From Sphingobacteriia bacterium (GTDB taxonomy: Bacteria; Bacteroidota; Bacteroidia; Bacteroidales; UBA7960), in the NCBI GenBank assembly GCA_011390785.1, contig JAABRR010000015.1, forward strand, positions 1-51,149: DNA of 51,149 nucleotides. Reading direction: 5' to 3'. Position 1 is the stretch's first letter. Each line of letters opens with the position of its first letter. Both the position numbers and the translations under genes were made by a program. Of this stretch, positions 8,111 to 15,911 are shown piece by piece. The notes under the pieces are model-generated. The model was not told where the DNA came from, did not search any database, and saw only the letters and a list, made by a program, of their open reading frames with translations.

Positions 8111-8950
8111 ATGATTGATTTTATTATCTATAACGGAAATTTACTATCTGTTGAACAATTTGGATTACCGGTTCAAAACAGGTCCTTTCGATATGGCGAT
8201 GGCGTTTTTGAAAGTATTCGCTGTAACAATGGGGTTTCATTGTGGATAGAGAAACACTGTGAGAGACTCGTTAGTTCTGCTAAAACCTTAAAAATTGATT
8301 TTCCGGACAATCTTAATCCGGAAAATCTTAAGGTTTTAATTCGTCAATTGTTAAAAGCCAACAATCATTTGTTGGGAGCAAGGGTAAGACTATCGTTGTT
8401 TCGCGAAGATGGTGGTCTTTACAGGCCTAAGGGGAATAATGGATATTTTTTGATTGAATCGTCTGCTTTGGAGCATAATAACTACCTGCTTAATAACATT
8501 GGGCTGAAAACGGGTTTTTATAATGAGCTTACCAAATCTGTAAACAGAATTAGTTTTCTTAAAAGTTCCAGTTCCCTTCTATATGTAATGGCCGGTTTGT
8601 ATGGTGTTGAAAAGGGCTGGGATGAAGTTATCATTCTTAACGAAAACGGCTATGTGGCAGAGGCCGGAAATTCGAATCTTTTTGTGGTTGAAAAGGATCA
8701 ATTGTTAACCCCGGCACTTGATCAGGGCTGTGTTGATGGCGTTATGAGACGGGTTATCCTTGATTTGGCCGTAAAAGCTAACATTAAGGTTTCAGAATGT
8801 GCTTTGCTTCCGAAAGATCTGCTTCATGCTGATGAGGTATTCCTGACAAATGCCATTAGAGGAATTCAATGGGTTAAAGGGATTCAGAATAAAAGGTATT
8901 ACCATAAAATGGCGTCTGATTTAATGCTTGAAATCCAGAAGATTACTTAA
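8111..8950 (+). CDS. Class IV PLP aminotransferase (BCAT / aminodeoxychorismate lyase type)
   Basis: The 279-residue protein is a fold-type IV PLP enzyme. It has the N-terminal FRYGDGVFESIR block (26-37), a probable PLP-binding lysine K151 in FLKSSSSLLYVMAG, and AEAGNSNLFVV, which corresponds to the phosphate-binding region of branched-chain aminotransferases and 4-amino-4-deoxychorismate lyase. LTNAIRGI near the C terminus is also typical. Length fits both BCAT and PabC; the short size and divergent substrate loops favour a PabC-like or D-amino-acid-type member, but this is not decisive. No other folate or branched-chain gene is nearby. It probably shares a transcript with the rhomboid gene in front of it. 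Confidence 0.85.
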   Translation: MIDFIIYNGNLLSVEQFGLPVQNRSFRYGDGVFESIRCNNGVSLWIEKHCERLVSSAKTLKIDFPDNLNPENLKVLIRQLLKANNHLLGARVRLSLFREDGGLYRPKGNNGYFLIESSALEHNNYLLNNIGLKTGFYNELTKSVNRISFLKSSSSLLYVMAGLYGVEKGWDEVIILNENGYVAEAGNSNLFVVEKDQLLTPALDQGCVDGVMRRVILDLAVKANIKVSECALLPKDLLHADEVFLTNAIRGIQWVKGIQNKRYYHKMASDLMLEIQKIT

Positions 8951-9062
8951 ATAAGACAATGAAATATTTTGTTCGCAATACAAATTGGTGGGTGAAATAT
9001 TTTGATATGGAAAAAATATTCTGCAATTTTTCTAAAATTATGCTTAAAATAAATCATTTGGG

Positions 9063-9070
9063 TAAGTTTG
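9063..9070 (+). promoter_or_regulatory. -7 promoter element (TAAGTTTG) with adjoining repeats
   Basis: TAAGTTTG matches TAnnTTTG and lies about 70 bases before the TPR-SPOR gene start. Immediately after it, TGGCTAAT occurs twice (9071-9078 and 9083-9090), bracketed by GTTTG (9066-9070) and CAAAC (9091-9095), which could be a regulator site in the transcript start region. Confidence 0.4.
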
Positions 9071-9141
9071 TGGCTAATTAAATGGCTAATCAAACAGGCA
9101 TAAATCATACTCAAAGTTTAATCATCTAAAAAAAATACACC

Positions 9142-10494
9142 ATGTTTCGTACAGTTACTTTTTTTCTAATATTAACTATATTATGTTTTAGTTCTTCAAC
9201 GCAGCCTCCCAATGATGAGAAAATTAATTTATCGCGCACACATTTTAATGATGGTGTAAAAAAAGGAATTGATCAGGAGTTTGAATCAGCTATTGCCGGG
9301 TTTGAAATGGCCATTGAGTTAAATCCCCTTTTTGCCGAAGCTTTTCTGTACAAGGGTTTGGCCGAAATTGAAATGCAAAATTTTGATCAGGCAATTAAAG
9401 ATTTTACCATCACCATAGAACTTGATCCTTCATTTACTGATCAGGCGCATTACTTCAGGGGTTTGGCATATTACTTTAAAAATGAAAATGAACTAGCCAT
9501 AGATGATTTTAGTGTTGCCATACTTATGAATCCGGATTTTGTTTCCTTTTATCAAAGAGGAAAAGCCAGTTTAAAAATCAAAGAATTTCGCAGGGCTCTG
9601 CAGGATTTCGACATTGCTCTAAGGCTAAAGGAAGATTTTTACGAAGCCAATTTATACAGAGGAATAAATCTTTACTACCTGGAAATGTATGATGCAGCTC
9701 TTCAAGATCTGGAAATTGCCACAACCTGGTTGCCTCACAGCGCCGATGCTCATTATTACAAAGGATTGTCTAAAATTGCCCTGAATAACAATTCTGCAGG
9801 TATTGAAGATTTGGATAGGGTTTTGCAACTTGATCCCGGGTATACACAGGCAGCCCAGGCAAGGGAAGAAGTACTGGCAAGCAACGCGCGTCCATCAAGA
9901 AGAAACAATCAGCGGGTATCAATGCAGACCAGACAAACAGTGGCAGGACAAAACCATGATAATCAACAGCAATCATCTGTTGCAGATCGTAAAGTTGAAT
10001 CAACCGATATAAATTTTTCCGAGTTATTTTCAGCTTCCCGCTTTGCTGAAACTTCTGATGAAGCAATATCTGAAGTTATCGGCGTGCCGGAATCGCAGGC
10101 ACTGCATGCTGCCTTGCCGCAAAGAGACACACCATCAAAAAACGACCAGTCAGTTTTAGTAGAAAATATTTCATCATCAAAACCTGTATACAACTCCATT
10201 GAAGATGCCCAACCCGGTTTTTATAACAAGAGCCTTGAAAGCAATCCATTAACAGGGTTTGGTGTTCAGGTTGCAAGCTACTCAAATACAAATAATCTGT
10301 TAAGCCTTGCTGATGCATATAGCGAAAGATATACTCTCCCCGTATTTTTTAATATCGCCATTGTAAACGGACGCAAACTTTACAAGCTTATAATAGGTCA
10401 GTTTAATAGCCGTGAGGAAGCAGAAGGTTTTCGTGATAAGCTTAGAAATGAAAGTTTTCCTGACAGTTTTTTGGTGGTTTTTGAAAACCTCTGA
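9142..10494 (+). CDS. TPR-repeat protein with C-terminal SPOR domain
   Basis: The 450-residue protein starts with a signal-like hydrophobic segment (FFLILTILCFSSS), so it is exported to the periplasm or held in the membrane. Residues about 28-245 consist of tandem TPR helices, recognisable by repeats such as AEAFLYKGLAEIEMQNFDQA and ADAHYYKGLSKIALNNNSAG. A low-complexity polar linker (about 250-365) leads to a C-terminal SPOR domain from about residue 372 (FGVQVASYSN to FLVVFENL). SPOR domains bind peptidoglycan strands stripped of stem peptides, usually at division sites, while TPRs hold partner proteins. The combination suggests a cell-wall-associated scaffold. It is flanked by gaps of about 190 bases and is probably monocistronic. 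Confidence 0.85.
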   Translation: MFRTVTFFLILTILCFSSSTQPPNDEKINLSRTHFNDGVKKGIDQEFESAIAGFEMAIELNPLFAEAFLYKGLAEIEMQNFDQAIKDFTITIELDPSFTDQAHYFRGLAYYFKNENELAIDDFSVAILMNPDFVSFYQRGKASLKIKEFRRALQDFDIALRLKEDFYEANLYRGINLYYLEMYDAALQDLEIATTWLPHSADAHYYKGLSKIALNNNSAGIEDLDRVLQLDPGYTQAAQAREEVLASNARPSRRNNQRVSMQTRQTVAGQNHDNQQQSSVADRKVESTDINFSELFSASRFAETSDEAISEVIGVPESQALHAALPQRDTPSKNDQSVLVENISSSKPVYNSIEDAQPGFYNKSLESNPLTGFGVQVASYSNTNNLLSLADAYSERYTLPVFFNIAIVNGRKLYKLIIGQFNSREEAEGFRDKLRNESFPDSFLVVFENL

Positions 10495-10625
10495 TCATTA
10501 TTTGATTGAGTAATTTCTTTTCTGACTTGCTATATTTAATTGATCTTTATAAGATGCTAAATAAATATACGTTAATTTTCCTATAATTTGTTTTGCGGTT
10601 AATAATTTAACACAAAAAAAAAGAG

Positions 10626-10633
10626 TAATTTTG
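10626..10633 (+). promoter_or_regulatory. -7 promoter element (TAATTTTG) of the glycogen cluster
   Basis: TAATTTTG fits TAnnTTTG and lies 57 bases ahead of the debranching-enzyme start, the first gene of the cluster. A short inverted repeat GTTAA-taat-TTAAC lies just upstream near 10597-10611. Confidence 0.4.
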
Positions 10634-10690
10634 ACATCTACCTGATATTTAAAAAAGTGACGTTAAACCACCTGTTTTAATAAATATTTT

Positions 10691-12634
10691 ATGGGATTAA
10701 TAAAATTTGATAAAAATCAACTTATAAATCTTGAATATTCCCTCGGCAAAGAAATGCTAAGAAGCAACAGAGCAGGATCTTTTTCCTGTACTACCATAAT
10801 TGGCTGCAATACCCGAAAATATCACGGTTTGTTGGTTTGTCCGCAGCCGAACCTAGACAATACGATTCATGTTCTTCTGTCAAAAATTGATGAAACAATT
10901 ATTCAACGAGATGCTGAGTTTAACATAGGTATCAGTAAATATCCTAACGCCTATTTTCCTAAAGGACATAAATATGTAAGAGATTTTTCAGCGGATATTA
11001 TTCCTAAACTTACCTACAGGGTAGGAGGGGTTGTTCTAACAAAAGAAACTCTTTTTGTTACTGAAGAACAAAAGGTTATGATTAGATACACGCTGGTAGA
11101 AGCTCAGTCTCCCACCACGATAAGGGTAAAACCATTTCTGGCCTTCAGAAATATTCATGCCCTAAGCAAAAAGAATATGTATCTTGATACAAAATACCAG
11201 TCTGTTCCCAATGGTATAAAAACAAGAATGTACGATGGTTATTCTGACCTTTATCTGCAATTTTCGAAATCTAAAGTTGAGTATGTGCATTTCCCCGACT
11301 GGTACGACAATATAGAGTATTTTCACGAAGAGCAACGTGGTTATGAGTTCAGGGAAGATCTTTATGTTCCGGGGTTTTTTGAATTCCCAATAAAAAAAGG
11401 CGAAAGTATAATATTTTATGCAGGAACTGACCAGGTTAATCCAACATTGATAAGCCGGATGTTTCAGAAGGAGTTGAAAGCACGCACTCCACGAAACAGT
11501 TTTGAAAATAGTCTGAGAAACTCAGCGGAGCAATTCTTTTATAAACATGCCGAAGGAACTGATATTGTAGCCGGTTATCCATGGCATGACCGCAATGGCA
11601 GATTTACCTTTATCTCGTTACCTGGCTTAGCACATTCCAACTACTCTGAAGAGGCATGTAGTGAAGTTTTTTCTACCATGATTGACCAAATGCAGGGGCC
11701 TTTATTTCCTGAAACCGGAAGAGGTGCTACCGCCAATTATTTATCTGCCGATACATCACTATGGTTTATATGGGCATTGCAACAATGTTGTTGCAAAAAA
11801 ACAGAAACTGCATCAACCTGGAAAAACTACGGTGCAATTATTACCAATATTCTTGAATCTTTTGCAAAAGGGACCGGTTTTCTGAAAATGCGTAATAATA
11901 ATTTGCTTTATATTGACTCTGAATATCCATCCCTCACCTGGATGAATTCGGTTGTTAATGGATTGCCTGTTACACCAAGGTTTGGTTATGTGGTTGAAGT
12001 AAACGCTTTATGGTATAACGCTATTGTTTTTGCTCTAAAAGCTGCATCCAAAGCCAAAGATTCTAAATTTGTAGAAACATGGCAACCCATTGCCAATGGA
12101 ATTAAAGAGAACTTCTCAAATATTTTCTGGAGACAGGAAATTGGTTGTTTAGCCGATTATGTTACCGATGATTTTACCGAGTTATCTATAAGGCCTAATC
12201 AAATAATTTCAATATCAGTTCCTTATAGTCCGCTATCGGAAGAATATGCTCGCAAAGTTGTTGATATGGTTAATAAAAGGCTGGTTACAAAGCGCGGTCT
12301 TCGAACATTATCTCCCGAAAACCGATTCTATAAAGGAAGGTATCTGGGCAATGAAAAAGAGCGTAATCTGGCTTTACATCAGGGTACCGTTCATCCCTGG
12401 TTATTCGGGCATTTTGCCGAAGCATATCTTAAGATTTTTCAAAAACAGGGAGTTAAGTATATTCAGGAGCTGTACAGAGGTTTTCAGGATGATATGATTG
12501 AAGATGGTATAGGCACCATATCAGAAATTTATGAAGGTGATCCTCCTCATTCAGGCCGTGGTGCCATTTCGTTTGCAGCCAATGTTGCTGAATTAATAAG
12601 GGTAAAGTCGATGATCGATCAATATGAAGGTTAA
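10691..12634 (+). CDS. Glycogen debranching enzyme (amylo-alpha-1,6-glucosidase, GH133 type)
   Basis: The 647-residue protein has the bacterial GDE layout: an N-terminal beta-sandwich domain (GDE_N) with SFSCTTIIGCNTRKYHGLLV at about residues 32-51, then an alpha/alpha-barrel GDE_C domain. In the barrel, FPETGRGATANYLSADTSLW (about 337-356) supplies an acidic cluster and EGDPPHSGRGAISFAANVAE near the C terminus is the family's closing motif. The enzyme removes alpha-1,6-linked glucose stubs from limit dextrins, which lets phosphorylase continue. There is no signal peptide, so it acts in the cytoplasm on stored glycogen. It is followed after 42 bases by a GT4 glycosyltransferase and then by GH57 and synthase-phosphorylase genes, all consistent with one glycogen metabolism unit. 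Confidence 0.9.
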   Translation: MGLIKFDKNQLINLEYSLGKEMLRSNRAGSFSCTTIIGCNTRKYHGLLVCPQPNLDNTIHVLLSKIDETIIQRDAEFNIGISKYPNAYFPKGHKYVRDFSADIIPKLTYRVGGVVLTKETLFVTEEQKVMIRYTLVEAQSPTTIRVKPFLAFRNIHALSKKNMYLDTKYQSVPNGIKTRMYDGYSDLYLQFSKSKVEYVHFPDWYDNIEYFHEEQRGYEFREDLYVPGFFEFPIKKGESIIFYAGTDQVNPTLISRMFQKELKARTPRNSFENSLRNSAEQFFYKHAEGTDIVAGYPWHDRNGRFTFISLPGLAHSNYSEEACSEVFSTMIDQMQGPLFPETGRGATANYLSADTSLWFIWALQQCCCKKTETASTWKNYGAIITNILESFAKGTGFLKMRNNNLLYIDSEYPSLTWMNSVVNGLPVTPRFGYVVEVNALWYNAIVFALKAASKAKDSKFVETWQPIANGIKENFSNIFWRQEIGCLADYVTDDFTELSIRPNQIISISVPYSPLSEEYARKVVDMVNKRLVTKRGLRTLSPENRFYKGRYLGNEKERNLALHQGTVHPWLFGHFAEAYLKIFQKQGVKYIQELYRGFQDDMIEDGIGTISEIYEGDPPHSGRGAISFAANVAELIRVKSMIDQYEG

Positions 12635-12676
12635 TAGAAAGAGTGTTGAATTTAATTGGGTAATCAATAGTAATTT

Positions 12677-13963
12677 ATGAAGGTTCTAATGTTTGGATGG
12701 GAGTTCCCACCACATATTTCCGGCGGATTGGGAACAGCATGTTATGGTTTAACCAAGGCATTACTAAAATGCGATGTTGAACTAATATTTGTTGTACCGA
12801 AAGCCTGGGGCGATGAGCAACCTGGCACCATCAGGCTTGTGAATGCAAGTGATGTATCTATTAATGTTCAGGATGATATTTTTAAGGACTACATAAACAA
12901 AGTTTCTTTTGTTGAAATAGATTCCAAACTTGTACCTTATGCTACTGATGAGCAGTATTATAATATTATTAATACTGTTGAAACAGGCACTGAACATACA
13001 AAGGGAGATCTTCATTCGCAGAAGTTTTCTTTTGCTGGTGGCTATGGGAAAAACCTGATGGAAGAAGTGCGACGTTATGCCATGATTGCTCTTGAAATTG
13101 CCAGAACCAATGATTTTGATCTTATTCATGCTCACGACTGGTTAACCTACCTGGCAGGGAAAGAAGCAAAAAGAATATCCGGAAAACCTCTGATTGTGCA
13201 TATGCATGCTACTGAATTTGATCGTACAGGCGAAAACGTTAATACTCTTGTTTATGATGTTGAAAAAGAAGGTATGGAAGCGGCTGATACGGTTATTGCA
13301 GTTAGTCATCTTACCAGGAATGTAGTAATAAACCGTTACGGAATTGATCCCGAAAAAGTGGTAACGGTTCATAATGGTGTAGAACCCTCTGAAAAAGAAA
13401 ATGAAAACAAAATTGAACGGCATTTGCCTGAAAAGATAGTTACTTTCCTTGGAAGAATAACCTTTCAGAAAGGTCCGGAATATTTTATTGAAGCTGCCCA
13501 TAAAGTTCTGCAACGCGACGATAATATTAGATTCGTTATGGCTGGAAGCGGTGATATGCTTCCTAAAATGATACGAAGAGTTGCCCGATTAGGAATTGCT
13601 CATAAGTTTCATTTTACAGGTTTTTTAAAGGGTGATGATGTTGACAAAATGTTTGGATTGTCTGATGTGTATGTTATGCCTTCAGTTTCTGAACCATTTG
13701 GTATTTCGCCGCTGGAAGCTATGAGAAGCAATGTGCCTGTTATTATTTCCAAGCAATCTGGTGTAGCAGAAGTTTTAAAACATGCTATTAAGGTTGATTT
13801 TTGGGATATCGACGCTATGGCTGATGCAATATATGCTCTTACTCATTACAATGCACTGCCCGAAACATTTAAACGCCATGGAAAAGAAGAAGTAGATAAT
13901 ATTAAGTGGGACCAGGCCGGATTGAAAGTAAAAGAGATTTACGAGAAATATCTGAAACCATAA
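12677..13963 (+). CDS. GT4-type glycosyltransferase of glycogen cluster
   Basis: The 428-residue enzyme is a GT-B fold glycosyltransferase. Its N terminus MKVLMFGWEFPPHISGGLG carries the GG loop of nucleotide-sugar transferases, FDLIHAHDWLT lies in the first domain, and the second domain contains VTFLGRITFQKGPEYFIEA and VSEPFGISPLEAM, the E-x7-E motif that contacts the donor. These features fit GT4 enzymes resembling archaeal-type glycogen synthases. Its place between a debranching enzyme and a GH57 gene suggests it elongates or primes alpha-glucan; the donor (UDP- or ADP-glucose, or another) cannot be read from the sequence. A strong hairpin 20 bases after its stop may end or attenuate transcription before the GH57 gene. 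The cluster thus encodes two potential synthases, this one and a GT3 module downstream. Confidence 0.85.
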   Translation: MKVLMFGWEFPPHISGGLGTACYGLTKALLKCDVELIFVVPKAWGDEQPGTIRLVNASDVSINVQDDIFKDYINKVSFVEIDSKLVPYATDEQYYNIINTVETGTEHTKGDLHSQKFSFAGGYGKNLMEEVRRYAMIALEIARTNDFDLIHAHDWLTYLAGKEAKRISGKPLIVHMHATEFDRTGENVNTLVYDVEKEGMEAADTVIAVSHLTRNVVINRYGIDPEKVVTVHNGVEPSEKENENKIERHLPEKIVTFLGRITFQKGPEYFIEAAHKVLQRDDNIRFVMAGSGDMLPKMIRRVARLGIAHKFHFTGFLKGDDVDKMFGLSDVYVMPSVSEPFGISPLEAMRSNVPVIISKQSGVAEVLKHAIKVDFWDIDAMADAIYALTHYNALPETFKRHGKEEVDNIKWDQAGLKVKEIYEKYLKP

Positions 13964-13981
13964 TTGCTAAAAAGACTTTAT

Positions 13982-14011
13982 TGTTTTCTTATTTAATCAA
14001 ATAAGAAAACA
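13982..14011 (+). terminator. 13-bp hairpin after GT4 gene
   Basis: TGTTTTCTTATTT and AAATAAGAAAACA form a perfect 13-bp stem around AATC. No uridine run follows, so it may be an attenuator or mRNA-stability element rather than a classic terminator. The remaining sequence to 14250 is AT-rich with no visible gene. Confidence 0.5.
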
Positions 14012-14250
14012 TACTTTAAGACAACAAAATAAAATGTTTTTTACCAAATCAAACTCTATTATAACTAAAAAAACATCATGTGGGTTCCTTTATAAAAATA
14101 AGGTAGGCCATTATACAACTAAAATCAATTTTTTTATGATCACATATATATGATACTGATCTAATAAAATATGAAGGATTAGAATCAATGGGTGTTACTT
14201 CATAAATCAATCTAAATCGTATCTGACCGAATTACTAAAATATTAGACAC

Positions 14251-15570
14251 ATGAAATCAATATGTATTTATTTTCAGGTTCACCAACCTTATAGATTAAG
14301 AACTTACAGATTTTTTGATATAGGCCATCAACACGACTATTTCGATGAATATGCCAATAGATATTTAACGAAGCAGTTAGCAGATAAGTGTTACTTACCG
14401 GCCAATAAGATTCTTTTTGATCTTTTAAAAAAGGCTAATAGTGAATTTAAAGTTACTTTTAGCATTTCCGGAATGGCTCTGGAACAATTTGAATTGTATG
14501 CCCCCGAGGTAATAGAAAGCTTTAAAAAGCTGGTTAAAACCGGAAACGTTGAATTTCTGGCAGAAACCTATTCTCATAGTCTGGCATCTCTTAAAAGTAA
14601 AGCCGAGTTTTTCAGACAAGTTAAACTTCAGGAAGAAAAAATACAGGATTTGTTTGGTGTTAAACCGTTAGCCTTTAGAAATACTGAATTGATTTATAAT
14701 GATGAAATAGGTAATCTGATTTATGAATTAGGATACAATACCGTATTAACCGAAGGGCCAAAGCATATTTTGGGTTGGAAGAGTCCCAATTTACTATATT
14801 GCAGCGCATCCAATCCAAAGCTTAAACTGATGATGAAAAACTTTCAGTTGTCTGATGATATTGCATTTAGATTTTCAGTTCAACAATGGAGTGAATGGCC
14901 CCTTACCGCTGATAAATACGCAGAATGGATTAATGAACTTGATCCTAAAACTGAAGTGGTTAACCTGTTTTTGGATTATGAAACATTTGGCCAGAATCAG
15001 GCTGAAAATACCGGTATTTTTGATTTTCTGAAGGCATTGCCTAAAGCAATAATGTCAAAAACAGAATATAACTTTCAAACCCCTTCATACCTTTCAAAAA
15101 ACCTTCAGGTTGCCTCTCCACTGCATGTTCCTTATCCCATTTCATGGGCCGATGAAGAAAGAGATATTACTGCCTGGCTTGGAAATGAGATGCAAAATGA
15201 AGCTTTTTCTAAGCTTTATGAATTACAACCCTACATTGTAAATTGTCAAAACCCCGATATTATTAAAGATTGGAATCGTCTGCAAAATAGTGATCATTTC
15301 TATTATATGTCAACCAAGTGGTTTTCTGAAGGGGTGGTTAAAACAAGGTTAAACCCCTTTAATTCTCCATATGATGCATTTATTAATTATATGAATGTGC
15401 TCGTTGATTTTGAAATCAGAGTAAAAAGCGAATGCGAAAAAGTTGATAATGTTGACGCTTTCATACCTAAACCTAAAGCAATTGCTAGAAAGACCAATTC
15501 GACAGAAAAAACAACAACGAAAAAATCTTTAACCACTCCCAAGAAAAGCAAACCTAAAACGAAAAATTAA
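14251..15570 (+). CDS. GH57 alpha-glucan hydrolase or transferase
   Basis: The 439-residue protein has the GH57 signature regions in order: YFQVHQP (7-13), GNVEFLAETYSHS (98-110), LAFRNTEL with the predicted nucleophile E146, and LFLDYETFG with the predicted acid/base D242. GH57 includes alpha-amylases, 4-alpha-glucanotransferases and branching enzymes; this short form without extra C-terminal domains is annotated as alpha-amylase in Bacteroidota glycogen clusters. No signal peptide is present, so it works on intracellular alpha-glucan. Since no GH13 branching enzyme is seen in the window, a branching or disproportionating role remains possible. The last 35 residues are a Lys/Thr/Pro-rich, probably disordered tail (KTTTKKSLTTPKKSKPKTK), which is unusual for the catalytic fold and may bind polyanions or partners. 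Confidence 0.88.
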   Translation: MKSICIYFQVHQPYRLRTYRFFDIGHQHDYFDEYANRYLTKQLADKCYLPANKILFDLLKKANSEFKVTFSISGMALEQFELYAPEVIESFKKLVKTGNVEFLAETYSHSLASLKSKAEFFRQVKLQEEKIQDLFGVKPLAFRNTELIYNDEIGNLIYELGYNTVLTEGPKHILGWKSPNLLYCSASNPKLKLMMKNFQLSDDIAFRFSVQQWSEWPLTADKYAEWINELDPKTEVVNLFLDYETFGQNQAENTGIFDFLKALPKAIMSKTEYNFQTPSYLSKNLQVASPLHVPYPISWADEERDITAWLGNEMQNEAFSKLYELQPYIVNCQNPDIIKDWNRLQNSDHFYYMSTKWFSEGVVKTRLNPFNSPYDAFINYMNVLVDFEIRVKSECEKVDNVDAFIPKPKAIARKTNSTEKTTTKKSLTTPKKSKPKTKN

Positions 15571-15911
15571 CCTAAACCTCCTGAGACTGGTTCTGATAAA
15601 AATCACCTTATTTTAAAGTTATTTTGCTTTAAAACACCTTGAAAATACTTCCTTCAAAAGTAAAAATGAGTAGGAAAAGATCTTTTCTGAAAGAAACCGA
15701 CTGATTTTTACTGTTTAATTATGTTTTATTATAATTAAACACTACTCAACTCTCTTTCCTTTTATAAGGTGTTATTAACTGGAATACAGTTTTTTAAGTG
15801 TTTGTAATTGAATATTTCGTATCAATTCGTGCTCAAAACATTATTGGAAATTTTTGTAAATTCGTGCGTTTTTTGGAAATTAAGGATTTAACTAAATAAT
15901 ATATTATTACT
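15571..15911. other. Intergenic stretch between GH57 and synthase-phosphorylase genes
   Basis: No gene is visible. It holds the hairpin at 15712-15741 and, nearer the next gene, two copies of AATTCGTGC (15824-15832 and 15859-15867) spaced 35 bases apart, which could be a regulator-binding pair. The rest is AT-rich leader. Confidence 0.4.
15712..15741 (+). terminator. 11-bp hairpin after GH57 gene
   Basis: TGTTTAATTAT and ATAATTAAACA pair around an eight-base loop. The stem is AT-only apart from one GC pair and no clean T-run follows directly, so termination may be partial. Confidence 0.4.

Noticed and set aside
12782-13513. Antisense frames of over 100 codons within the GT4 gene
   Set aside because: They are shadows of a strongly supported coding frame, with composition and residues unlike real proteins.
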